Below, piece by piece: positions 46,475 to 57,779 of a DNA stretch of 64,000 nucleotides; position 1 is the stretch's first letter, and every line of letters starts with the position of its first letter. Location: NCBI GenBank assembly GCA_963820795.1, contig CAWGBJ010000010.1, positions 434,001 through 498,000 on the forward strand, read 5' to 3'. The stretch comes from Roseiarcus sp963820795 (GTDB lineage: Bacteria; Pseudomonadota; Alphaproteobacteria; Rhizobiales; Beijerinckiaceae). The notes under the pieces are model-generated. The model ran no database searches, was not told the DNA's origin, and saw nothing but the letters and a program-made list of their open reading frames with translations. The translations under genes and the position numbers were made by a program.

Positions 46475-47715
46475 CAGGTCTGCGACGAAATCGTCGACGG
46501 CCAGCATCACGAGATGTTCCCGCTGCACGTCTGGATGACCGGCAGCGGCACCCAGTTCAACATGAACGTCAACGAAGTGATCTCCAACCGGTGCTGCCAG
46601 CTCGCCGGCACGTCGCCTTGGAAGCCACGCGCCGGTCCACCCCAACGACCACGTCAACATGGCGCAGTCGTCGAACGACTCGGTTCCCTTCCGCGATGTC
46701 GCATCGCAGCCGCCGTCAACGTGAAAGAACGTCTCGTTCCGGCTGTGGCCGCGCTGCGCGACGCTGTCAGCAAGAACGCGAAAGAGTGGGACGGCATCGT
46801 CAAGATCGGGCGCACTCACATGCAGGACGCCACGCCGCTGACGCTGGGCCAGGAGTGGTCCGGCTATGCAGAGATGCTGTCGGATGACCTGGATCGGATT
46901 GAGGACGCCCTGAAGGGGGTCTATCGCCTTGCGCTTGGCGGCACGGCCGTCGGCACCGGCATCAACGCGGCGCCAGGATTTGCAGAAGCGGTGGCGGATG
47001 AGATCGCCAGGCTGACCGGTCTGCCGTTCGTCACCGCGCCCAACAAGTTCGCGGTGCAAGGCGCTCACGACGCGCTGGTGCAACTCTCCGGAACGCTGCG
47101 CACGCTTGCAGTGTCGCTCTACAAGATCGCCAACGACATCCGCCTGATGTCATGCGGACCGCGCGCCGGATTTGCGGAATTGCTATATTCCTGAGAACGA
47201 GCCGGGCTCCTCGATCATGCCGGGAAAAGTCAATCCGACGCAGTGCGAAGCGCTGACGATGATCGCCGTGCAGGTGATGGCCAATGACGTGGCGGTGGGT
47301 TTCGGCGGCGCTGGCGGCTACCTCGAAATGAACGTCTACAAGCCCCTGATGATCTTCAACATCGCCCAATCGATTACGATCCTCAGCGACGGCTGCACGA
47401 ACTTCCGCAAGTTCCTGATCGAAGGAACCAAGCCCAACCTGAAGAAGATCAACGAATACGTCGAACGTTCGCTGATGCTGGTGACGGCGCTGTCGCCGGT
47501 CATTGGCTACGACAAGGCGTCGAAGATCGCCCACTACGCGATGGATCACGACCTCACGCTTGAAAGCCGCCGCGCTGCAACTCGGGTTTGTCACTGAAGC
47601 CGAATTCGACCGCGTGGTTGACCCGGCAAAAATGGTCCATCCCTACGTCGCAGAACCTGAAGCGTACGACGCTTGGGACAGACGATCCCAATCTCAGGTC
47701 GCGCGAACACGCTGA
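46475..47715 (+). pseudogene. fumC: class II fumarate hydratase, 5' end lost, frameshifted
   Basis: FumC interconverts fumarate and malate. Homology begins at QVCDEIVDGQHHEMFPLHVW, so about 80 N-terminal residues are missing, and no start codon with ribosome binding site precedes it. The remaining blocks are typical: MTGSGTQFNMNVNEVISNRC, HPNDHVNMAQSSNDSFPS, KIGRTHMQDATPLTLGQEWS and the fumarase signature GSSIMPGKVNPTQCEAL with the catalytic Ser loop. Breaks occur near 46615, 46690, 47170 and 47560. With sdh and malic enzyme upstream the set covers succinate to pyruvate, but as written none of the truncated enzymes is complete. Confidence 0.88.
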
Positions 47716-47740
47716 ATTCCACCAATAGTCGACCTCAACT

Positions 47741-49829
47741 ATGGCCAACGCCATCTACGAGGTCGGACAGGCGACGAACCGCTGGTGCGGACGGCTGGGG
47801 CGCGGGTTTGGTGGACGCGGCGCGAGCGGCCGGTCCGCCGCTGCTGTTCGGCCTGCGGCTTTGGGCCTCGGTCTGTCTCGCCCTCTACGTCGCGTTCTGG
47901 CTCGAGCTCGACAATGCCTTTTGGGCCGGCACTTCGGCCGCGATCGTATGCCAGCCGCAGCTCGGGGCTTCGCTGCGCAAGGCGTGGTTCCGGATGGTCG
48001 GCACCATCGTCGGCGCCGTCATGATCGTGGTGCTGAACGCGTGCTTTCCGCAGGATCGCATCGCCTTTCTGACGCTCCTGGCGCTGTGGCTCGCCATCTG
48101 CGCTTTCGCCGCCACGCTGATGCGCAACTTCGCCTCCTACGCGGCGGCGCTCGCCGGCTACACCGCGGCGATCATCGCCGCCGACACGCTCGGCGCCACC
48201 GGAGGCCCGGACGGGCAGGTCTTCATGTTGGCGGTCACCCGCGCCAGCGAGATCTGCATCGGGATCGTATGCGCAGGCATCGTGCTCGCCGGGACCGACT
48301 TCGGCGGCGCGCAGCGCCAGCTGGCCGAGTTGTTCGCCGACTCTGGCGGCCGAGATTACCGGCCGATTTGCCGGCATGTTGGCGCCAGCGGGATCACGAC
48401 TGCCGGACACGCGAGCTCAGCGACGCGAGCTCGCCCGGCGCGTCATCGCGCTCGACCCGGCGGTCGACCGGGCGATCGGGGAATCCAGCCAGTTGCGCTA
48501 CCACTCGCCGGTGCTGCAGAGGGCGGTTGAGGGCCTGTTCGCGGCGCTCGATGGCTGGCGCACAGTTGCGGCGCACCTGAGCAGATTGCCGGACGGCGCG
48601 GCTCGGCAGGAGGCCGAGACCGTCCTGAGCAGCCTTCCGCCCGCGCTGCGGTCGGCGCCGGAACCGGGAGCGTCAACGCGGTGGATGGCTGATCCCGTCG
48701 GGCTCCGGGGCATTTGCGAAGAGGGGAAACGGACGCTCCTTGCCCTGCCGGCGGGCACGCCGTCGCAGCGTCTCCTTGCCGACCAGACAGCCAAGCTGCT
48801 GGCCGGCCTTGCGCAAGCGCTCGATGGCCTCGCTCTGCTCGTCGATGCTGGCCGGCCTCTTCGTGGTCATCGCCGCTTCCGGCTCAGCGTGCCTGATTGG
48901 GCGCCTGGCCTCGTCAATGGCGGACGGGCGTTCGTTGCGATGGGCGCGATCGAGCTCTTCTGGATCGTTACCGCCTGGCCGAACGGGGTCTCGGCCATCG
49001 TGTTTTCGGCGGTCGCGCTCCTGTTGCTTTCGCCCAAAGGCGACCAGGCCTACGCTGGCGCGATGGCGTTCGCGCTCGGCGTCGCCGGCGGCGTCCCTGC
49101 CGCGGCAATTATCAAGTTTGCGGTGCTGCCGGGGCTCGAGACGTTCCCGGCGTTTTGCGTCGCTCTCGGTCTCTGCCTCGTCCCAGTCGGCTTTGTGATG
49201 GCCCAAAGCCGGCAACCCATGGTTTTGGCGGTTGTGACCGCCATGGGCTTCAACTTCATGCCTCTCCTCGCGCCCACCAACCAGATGAGCTACGACACCG
49301 CAGCAGTTCTACAATTCTGCGCTAGCGATCGTCGTAGGCTGCGTTATCGCGCCGCTTTCGTTTCGGCTGCTGCCGCCGCTCTCGCCAGGCTCTGCGGGCG
49401 CGCCGTCTCCTCGCCCTGACCTTGCGCGATCTGCGCCGCCTGGCGATCGGCCCCCTGCCGCCGAGGCCCGAAGCCTGGCACGGCCGCCTCTACGGCCGCC
49501 TGGAGGCGTTGCCGGACCAGGCCGAACCTTTGCAGCGCGCGCAGCTCCTCGCGGCGCTCTCCGTCGGCGACGACATCATGCAACTCCGCACGATCTCTCC
49601 GGCCTGCTCGATCTCGGCCCGGAGCTGGACGCGGCGCTCGCCGCCCTGGCGCACGGCGACGCGGCGGGGCGAGGACATGGCTTGCGCGCCTCGACCATCG
49701 CCTCGACTCTCGCTCCCGAAGCCGAGCCGGACGCGGTCGCTCTCTCTTCGGGCGCGCGCCAGGATCCTCGCCCTCTCGGAGGCCCTTGCCGAGCATGCCG
49801 ACTATTTCGACACTGGAGCGGCGGCATGA
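47741..49829 (+). pseudogene. FUSC-family efflux membrane protein, several frameshifts
   Basis: FUSC/AaeB-like proteins form the inner-membrane part of efflux systems for aromatic acids and other toxic compounds. The first membrane half (RLWASVCLALYVAFWLELDN, then SAAIVCQPQLGASLRKAWFR) and second half (WPNGVSAIVFSAVALLLLSP, then LPGLETFPAFCVALGLCLVP) are clear, separated by a cytoplasmic helical part. The C-terminal domain (LTLRDLRRLAIGPLPPRPEA, ending LSEALAEHADYF) is in another frame. Breaks lie near 48340, 49305, 49400 and 49590, and perhaps 49690 and the 5' end. Its stop overlaps the DUF1656 ATG, so FUSC-DUF1656-HlyD form one coupled unit. Confidence 0.8.
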
Positions 49830-50038
49830 GGTTCACCGAGATCGACCTGTTCGGCGTCTACGTCGCGCCGATCTCGCTGATGATGGTGGCGGCCTGGCTG
49901 GTCACGATCGCGTTGCGCCGGGTGGCCGGCCGCTTCGGCTTGCTGCGCCACGTCTGGCACCCGGCGCTGTTCGTGTTTGCCGTTTACATGATCGTTCTCT
50001 CGTCCACGGTTCTCATCGTCGCGAGGGGAGCGCCATGA
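49826..50038 (+). CDS. DUF1656 small membrane protein (AaeX-like)
   Basis: A 70-residue protein with two membrane helices (VAPISLMMVAAWLVTIAL, ALFVFAVYMIVLSSTVLIV) and the DUF1656 start MRFTEIDLFGVYVAP. These proteins accompany FUSC/AaeB and HlyD/AaeA pairs; their exact role is unknown. The ATG overlaps the FUSC stop and its own stop overlaps the HlyD ATG, both as ATGA, giving tight translational coupling. It is intact, in contrast with both partners. Confidence 0.88.
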   Translation: MRFTEIDLFGVYVAPISLMMVAAWLVTIALRRVAGRFGLLRHVWHPALFVFAVYMIVLSSTVLIVARGAP

Positions 50039-51178
50039 CCGTTGCCGAATTCAGATCGAAACGCGACAAGGCCAACGATCGCGACGCCGTACGGTCTGCA
50101 GGGCCGCCGTCGGGCGGCGCCGTCCGACGTCGCCTCCCGGTGATTCCGGTTTTGATCACTCTGGCGACTGCGACGCTTGCCGCGGCGCTCGGTTGGGCGA
50201 CGTGGAACGCGTACATGGGGGCGCCGTGGACACGCGACGGCACGGTACGCACCTATGTGGTCACCGAGGCGCCGGAGGTGGCAGGACGCATCGTCGAGCT
50301 GCCGGTGGCCGACAATCAGTTCGTGCGCAAGGGCGATTTGCTGCTGGTGATCGACCCGACCGACTTCAGGATCGCGCTCGAACAGGCTGAAGCGGCAGTG
50401 CGTCAGGCCCAGGCCAACGTGAAGAACTTCGAGGCGCAGATCACGGCGCAACGGGCGCAAGTCATCGCGAGCGAGGCCCAGACGGAGCAAGCGCAGGCTG
50501 CGCTGACCTTTGCGCGACAACAGGCGGCGCGATACCGGGACCTCGCGGAGAAGGCGGCGGGAACCGTCCAAATGGCGCAGCAAACGGCTTCGACGCTTCT
50601 CCAGGATCAGGCGGCGCTGAAGAGCGCACATGCGGCCCTCACGGTCGCTGACCGCCAGATCGAGACGCTCAAGGCGCAGCTGATGAGCGCCGAGGCGAGT
50701 GTCGCCCAGGCGACCGCTCAGCGCGATCAGGCGCGGGTCAATCTGGAGCGCACGGAGATCCGGTCGCCCGTGAACGGGTGGGTCACGAATTTATTGGCGC
50801 AGGTGGGCGACTATGCATCCATCGGGCGAAGCGTGATCTCGATCGTCAATGCCGATTCCTATTGGGTTGACGCCTATTTCGAGGAAACGCAACTCGCTTC
50901 CGTCCGCGACGGCGATCCCGCCGAGATCAAATTGATGGGCCATAGCGAGATCGTTCGCGGCCACGTGGGCAGCGTCGCCCGGGCGATCAACGTCTCCGAA
51001 TGCCGATCCCAATCAGCAGGGACTCGCGAACGTCAACCCGGTCTTCACCTGGGTCCGCCTCGCCCAGCGCGTACCGGTCCGCATCAAGATCGATCAGGTT
51101 CCCGACGGCGTTCGCCTCGTCGCCGGCATGACCGCGACAGTTCAGGTCGAGCCGGGGCCGAAGCGGCTCACGAACTGA
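50035..51178 (+). pseudogene. HlyD-family efflux periplasmic adaptor, single frameshift
   Basis: The membrane-fusion partner of the FUSC pump (AaeA/EmrA-like). An N-terminal anchor (IPVLITLATATLAAALGWAT) is followed by the lipoyl half (APEVAGRIVELPVADNQFVR), a long coiled-coil hairpin (ALEQAEAAVRQAQANVKNFE onward), the second lipoyl half (RSPVNGWVTNLLAQVGDYAS) and the beta-barrel. Near 51000 the frame shifts after AINVS; ADPNQQGLANVNPVFTWVRL and the end VQVEPGPKRLTN are in the next frame. One extra base in GTCTCCGAATGCC explains it. The span is 3n+1. Confidence 0.88.
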
Positions 51179-51754
51179 ACAAGGCGGCTTGCCTGCAAGC
51201 GGCTCCGGGAAGCCAGCCTAAGCCTAAGCAGCCAACCAGCGCCCGCGGGCGCGCCATTATGGATGAAAATCACGGGCCGGCCGCACGACGCCAATTCCTC
51301 AGAGCTATTTTCATGGCAGATTTCTTCGGACGCCCGACGAATGAGCGAAGGACCGGACGAGGAAATCTTGCCGATCATTGCCGCCGGCCGGCTCTGACGC
51401 GTCCGCGGAAAACAAGGCCGTTCCGCCTGTTACTCCCTGCCAACAGGGCGCATCGCTCCCGCCGCGCCTCGAACGATTGCTGAAATCCATGGTATTTCGT
51501 TTCGTTGCGCGCATGTGCTCAGGCGGAAGGGAAAGACGGAACAGGGAGATTATTCTCCCTGGTGGGCCCATGAGCAGGAGGACACGGAGAGGAGGGCGCG
51601 AAGCGGAAAACCGGCTTCATGGGTCCGGCGGGAGAGCATGATCGTCAAGAATATCTAAACGATGCCGCCGGCAACCGGCCCCGCTCAGCAGTTAAGTGAG
51701 GATACGCCATATCTGATTGATTTTACGAATGTAATTACGGTTTGGCGTATAGGA

Positions 51755-51901
51755 TCCCCCCTCCTTATTGCTGCCGCCGGCTTCCTTTCGGCCAATAGCC
51801 CGCTGCGAGGCATTCATGGGAATATGTTTGCGTTGCCCCCGCGCGGCCGGTTCCTCCCATCGGCGATCCTCGGCCCCCCGCACCGCGAGGGGCCTTTTTT
51901 C
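51755..51901 (+). ncRNA. candidate small RNA ending at a Rho-independent terminator
   Basis: Between an AT-rich, promoter-like patch and a strong terminator lie about 150 bases with no convincing protein. The terminator points in the plus direction and cannot serve the minus-strand giant gene beyond it; the nearest plus-strand gene ends almost 700 bases upstream. A stand-alone transcript is therefore plausible, but its start is a guess. Confidence 0.3.
51872..51901 (+). terminator. Rho-independent terminator (plus strand)
   Basis: GGCCCC and GGGGCC form a stem around CCGCACCGCGA, followed by six T residues. The orientation serves transcripts from the left: either readthrough of the efflux operon or a small RNA. 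Confidence 0.75.
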
Positions 51902-53400
51902 GTCTGGCCTCGAAACGGGAGCGCGCTCACTGACTCGCTTCGGCGTCGGCGTGGGCGGGCAACGTGAATTGGAAGACGGCGCCGCGGGGCGCATTGGCGC
52001 TCGCCCACAATCGTCCGCCATGCGCTTCGATGATTGAACGGCAGATCGACAGTCCCAGCCCCAAGCCGTTCGGCTTGGTCGTGTAGAAGGCGTTGAACGG
52101 CTGTTCGAGATCAGCCGGCGCCAACCCCGGCCCGGAATCGCTGACGGCGACGAGCGCGGCGCCGGAGTCGGTCCTGCCCGTGGTGATCAGCAATTCGCGC
52201 GATCCTTCGCTCATCTCGCTCATGGCCTCGACGGCGTTGACCATCAGATTGAGGATCACCTGCTGCAGTTCGACCCGGTCTCCTTGAACCAGCGGCAGAC
52301 CCTCGGCGAGTTCCGTCTGCACCAGGACGCTGTTCTTGGTCGCCTCATTACGGGTAAGCTCGATCACCTCGCGGATCGCCGCATTGACGTCGACCTGATC
52401 GTCGCGCGGCGGGGCGCCTTTGATGAGGTCGCGGATCCGCCTGACCACGGCGCCTGCCCGATTGCCGTCCCTGACGATCCGGTCGAGCGCTTGCCGACCT
52501 CGTCCAGATTCGGCGCCGGACGATTCATCCAGCGCAACGCCGCGTGCGCGTTCGTGACCGTAGCGGCGATCGGCTGGTTCACTTCGTGGGCGATCGAGGC
52601 TGTAAGCTGTCCCATGGTTGCGACGCGGTTTGCGTGCGCCAGCTGCGTCTGCGTCTCCCGCAAAACCTCAGCCGCGCGCTTGCCCGCGCTGATATCCTCG
52701 CACGCGATCAAGACGACGGGCCGGTTCTTGATCAACATGGCTCTGGCTGTCTCGCGAACCCAAAGCACCGCGCCATCTTTGCGGATCTTGCGCAGTTCCC
52801 AGCTCGACGTTTGGCCGAAATGCTCGAGGCAGAACGCGGTCCTCCCCCGGGCGTAATCTCGGTCGCCCTCGTGAAACAGGATCTCCACCGGACGGCCAAT
52901 CAACTCGTCGGCCGTGTATCCGAGCTGCTGGGCGCCGAACGGGTTGACAGAGAGCATCGTGCCGAGAGGATCCACCATGAAGTACATCGTGGGGTTGTTC
53001 TCGAAGACCGCCTTCCATTGCTCCTCGCTCTCGCGAAGCGCCTCCTCCGCCCGTTTGCGGTCTTCTATATCAGCCATAATGCCGTACCACCTCAGGACGT
53101 CGCCACCCTTGTCCCGCAGCGGCACCCAGCGAACCAGGAACCAACGGTATTCCCCGTCGCTCGCACGACGCAAACGCACTTCACTTTCGAACGGCTCGCC
53201 GCTCGCCAACGCCTCGCGCCGCCTGCGTATATGTCGCTCAAGGTCGTCAGGATGAACGGCCGCCTTCCAGGCTAAGCCTAGCGAATCCTCCACGGAGAGA
53301 CCGGAATATTCGGTCCACCGCCGGCTGGCGAATACGGTCGACCCATCGGGCAGCGCCATAACGGTCATGGCCGGGATCGTATCGACGACCTCACGAAGCT

Positions 53401-54162
53401 CCTTCTCGCGCTGGCGAAGCGCTTCCTCGATCCGTTTGCGCTCGGTGATGTGCAGAGCGACGCCGCGGTGTCCGATGAAGCGACCCGCCTTGTCGAACAT
53501 CGGCAGCCCCGAGGCAGACACGTAGCGCTTGCCGCCGTCCGGCATAGGCCGGGCGAGCTCGAAATCGCGGAATGGCAAATGCGCGTCGAGCGTCTCACGG
53601 TGCTTGCGCCAGGTTTCTTCGTCAGGCTCCAAATAGGGCACTTCCCAGCGCGCCTTGCCGATCTCGGAGCCATGCGGCGGGGCGTCGCTGAGACGTTCGG
53701 AGAACTCCTGCCGGACGAAGCGATGCTGCGCATCCGTCTCCCAGTAAACCTCGAAGGAGAATTGCATAAGCGTGCGAAAGCGCTCCTCGCTGGCGCGGAG
53801 CGCTTCTTCCGCCTGCTTGCGCTCGGTGATGTCCCGCGCGACGCCGCGGTATCCGATGAAGCGCCCTGCCTTGTCGAACACTGGGAGCCCCGAAACGGAA
53901 AAGAAGCGCTTGCCGCCATCCGGTACAGGTCGCGCGAGCTCGAAATCACGGAACGGCAGGTGCGCGTCTAGCGTGTCTCGGTGATTGCGCCAGTCTTCTT
54001 CGTCAGGTTCCAGATACGGCACTTCCCAGCGCGTCTTGCCGATCCCCGAGCCGGGCAGCAGGGCGTCGCCGAGACGCTCTGCGAACTCCTGCTGGACGAA
54101 ACGATGCTGCGCGTCGGTCTCCCAGTAGACCTCGAAGGAAAACTGCATGAGTGTGCGAAGGC
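53401..54162 (-). repeat. tandem duplication of a PAS unit inside copy 2
   Basis: Two adjacent 381-base units encode near-identical 127-residue PAS/PAC segments (each starting RTLMQFSFEVYWETDAQHRF and ending ITERK-x-x-EEALR). Copy 1 lacks both, so the units arose or were gained after the paralogues separated, or were lost in copy 1. Confidence 0.85.
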
Positions 54163-57100
54163 GTTCCTCGCTCGCGCGCAGCGCCTCCTCCGCCGCCTTG
54201 CGCTCGGTCAAATCAAGCACGAAGACGACGCCTCGGTTCTCGCCTTCGTCAAAGGTCGCCGCGCCCAGCAGAATGGGCACGCGGCTGCCATCCTTCCGGA
54301 AATACTCCTTCTCATACGGCTGGATGGTGCCGGTCCTCGCCGCCTCCGCAATCGCCTGCGCGTCGCGGTCGCGCCATTCGGCCGGCGTCAGGTTCACCCA
54401 GCGGATCCGGCCTGCCGCGAGGTCCTCCCGGTCGTATCCGACGATCCGGAGAAATGCGTCATTCGCCTCGAGAATTTGACCTTCGAAACTCCAGATGAAG
54501 ATCCCGATGATGTTGGCGTCGACAAGTCGCCGGATCCTGGCTTCGCGTTCCGCCAGATCGCGGTAGAGACGGGTGTTCTCCAGCGAGATCGCGGCTTGGG
54601 CCGCCAGCAGCTTCAGCACCGCTATCCGCGCCGGCGCGAAGACGCGGGGAGCCAGCTTATTCTCGAGGTAAAGCACCCCGGTGAGCTTAGCCTGATTGAG
54701 AAGCGGCACGCAGAGAACGGAGCGAGGCCGGCGCTCACGGATGTAGGGATCCTCGGCGAACGCCGACCGGGCTGCGGTGTCGTCCAGAATCACGCTCTCC
54801 CGAGTGCGGAGGACATAATGGAGCACCGACTCCGGCAGCATGGCCGTGGCCACCGCCTGGTTGCGCAGATGGACCGTCACCGAATCGGCGTTTGTCGTAG
54901 CTTCCGCCTCTATCCTCTGCTCGCCGCCTCGCGGAAGTATCAACAAACCTCGCTCAGCGCCCGCCTGCTCGATCGCGGTGCGCATGAGCGTGTCGATGAG
55001 TTTCTCTAAGACGATTTCGCCCGAGACCGCCTGCGACATCTTGATTACGGTCGCGAGGTCCAGGGCCTCGATCGGCGCGCCGATCGTACTCGTGGAAGCC
55101 GACGCCTGCTCTTCCCGGCGAAGGTAGGGATGGAGCTGCTCGAGTTGCCTCACCTTGCCGTCGGCGCCCCAGCGCAGATAGCCGTCTCGGGCCTTGCGCA
55201 GATAGACGTCCGAGAAATCCTCGAAACCGCGCGCGGCGTAGAAATTGGCGGCAAGTTCGTAGGCGAGCGCCTCATGGTGAACGAAGCCGTTGGCGCGCGC
55301 CGAACGGATGGCCTGTTCATAGAGCCGCTCGGCGTCGATCTCGCGGCACTCCAGGCGCGCGATCTCGGCGCCGACCAGCGCGGCGCGGTTCTCGAAGTTC
55401 TCCGGGCAATTGTCCGCGTAGATCTGAAGCTGTCGGTAGTGGGCGGCCAAGGCCTCCTGATGCTGCAGGCGCTGGTCGGAGGTGCCCGACCCGCAGCAGG
55501 CGGCGCGTGACAAGGCGCCGTAGAAGTGATGTTCCAGCGTTTCTTCGAAATGCGCCACTGACGCCCATGGCAGCCGCCGCGCCTTCGTCGACGCATAGAC
55601 GGCCGCATCATAGTCGCCCGCGAAGAAGCGGGCCTGAAGCTTTCGGACCCAATGGCAGTTTTCCCTAAGAACCAAATCGGGATTGTCCGAGAACTGGCGC
55701 TCGACCTCCAGCTCGTCAAACTCGCCGTCGTCAAAGGAGCCGAATTTGCGGGTTTGTCCGCGCAGCGTGCGGACGAGGGCGCGGTGGGCGCTGACAAGGT
55801 CCATGACGAAGTGGAACTGCAGCTTCCGCGCAAACGCGAGGCCAATTTCCACCTGGCGTTCGACTTCGATCAGCGGATCTCCCGCCGCGAGCAAGTTCGA
55901 GTTCAAACTGACATAGCTGTATGCGGCGAACGTCAGGTCGCCGCTCTGGCTCGCGACCTCGAGCGCACTCCGCAAGATATCGCGGCCGGTTCGGACGTGC
56001 TTCGTCCATGGAATGACGAAAGCCCCGAAGTCTTTATAGGTCCTGGCCTGGAAGCGTTTCAGCCCGCGCTTCTCGACCAATTCGTAGCCGAGGCGGCCAA
56101 ACCGGTATCCGGCCGCGTAGTCGCCGAAGCGCGGCCCGGCAATATAACCGAGCGACACGTAGTGATAGCAGGAACTGTCGCAGTTGCCGCGCTCCAGGCT
56201 GAGATTGACCGCGCGGCTGATCGCCATGCACGCAAGATTCGCATTGGTATGCCATACGACGACCGCGAGGCTCATCAGAATGTCAAGCGTGGCCGCGGAA
56301 GCCAGGTCGGCCATCAACGGCAGGTCAATGAGCTCCTCGATCGTGCGGCTCCCAAGCCGCGACCAGATCAGCCCGTACTCGCGTTGCACGTCTCCATCTG
56401 TCGGACTTGGCGACCAGTCGACGCAGAGATGACGCCTTAGGTACTCGAGACCGACGGCGATGGCGCTGTCGCTCCGATCGAGAATCTTGTACAGATCAAT
56501 GCGCAGGCCCACGACTGCGGCGCCTTCGAGGGCGTCAGCGGCACGCTGTGAAAGCTCCGCCAAGCGGGCTTCCGCTTCCGCCGTTGCGCCTGTGAGAAAC
56601 TCGCATTCGGCTCGGTGCAGCTCCAGCTCGAAGATAAGCGCGCGCCGGCGCGTCCAACCGGCTTCCGCCGCCAGCGCCGAGCCGGCCGCCAGATACGACA
56701 ACGCCGAGGCGTACGCAGTCTCCGCCTTCGCCCGCCTTCCCGCAATGAGGTTCAATTCCGCAAGATGTTCGCGCTCGTGCTGCGAGGCGATAAGCTCGGC
56801 GCCGTGATTGAGCTGATTGACGATCTCGAAAATCGCCTCATCCCGGCTCTGGGGCGGCGTTCGCGCGACCAGAAGTCTCCCGACCCGGAGGTGGGCCGCC
56901 GCGCGCTGCTCCTCCGGTATGAGCGAGTATGCGGCCTCTTGCACCCGGTCATGAACAAATTTGTAGGCCCGCTGATGGCGCTCAACCAGATCGATACGGA
57001 CCGCCTCCCGAAGAGCCTTGTGGACCTCGTCCTCCGAGGTCCCGAGCACGATCGCGAGCGTCGTGATGCCGGCCATGTTGCCGAGACAGGCCAGCTGCTG

Positions 57101-57779
57101 CAGCGCCTTCTGGGTTTCATCTGGAAGGCGGTCAAGCTTCCCAACCACAAGGTCGACGACATTGCCAGCGTGACTCTTGGCGCGAATGCGATCGAGATTC
57201 CAGGACCAACTCTGGACCTCATGATCGAAGGTCAGCAACCTCTCTTCGGCGAGCGAAGAGAGAAATTGAAGCACGAAGAAAGGGTTGCCCGCGGTCTTGC
57301 CGTGCACGAGTTGCGCGAGCGCCGCAACGCTCGTCGTTTCGCAACCAAGCCCGTCGGCAATCAACCGCCCGACCTGTTCTTGGTTAAGGGGCCCGAGCTT
57401 GATCTCGCTAACCTTCGCCCCGCAGCTCTGAACGGCTGCGAGCTTCCGCGCCAACGGATGGTGGGCGTCGACCTCGTTGTCCCGGTAGGCGCCGACCAGC
57501 AGCAGATGTCGAACGTCCGCTTGGGTCATCAGGTCCTCAAGCAGATCGAGCGTCGCCGCGTCCAGCCATTGCAGATCGTCGAGGAACAGCGCCAGCGGAT
57601 GGTCCGGCCGGGCGAAGACGCCGATGAAGCGGCGCAACACCAGCTGGAAGCGCTCGCTGCGCCTGCTGCGGCGCAAGCTCCGGGAACCGGCGGCTGTTCT
57701 CCGATGATGAGCTTCAATTCGGGGATGAGGTCGACCATGAGCCGGCCGTTCGGGCTCGAGCGCCTCCAGAAGGGCCTCG

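Larger units (their letters stand above)
51179..51926. other. 750-base intergenic region with hairpins and a possible small RNA
   Basis: No supported gene. It includes a perfect hairpin (CAGGGAGA, TTAT, TCTCCCTG at 51542-51561) that I recall as a rhizobial dispersed-repeat type. An AT-rich patch at 51700-51755 has inverted arms ATACGCCA and TGGCGTAT enclosing GTAATTAC. A plus-strand terminator lies at 51872-51901. The last two could bracket a small RNA. Confidence 0.45.
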
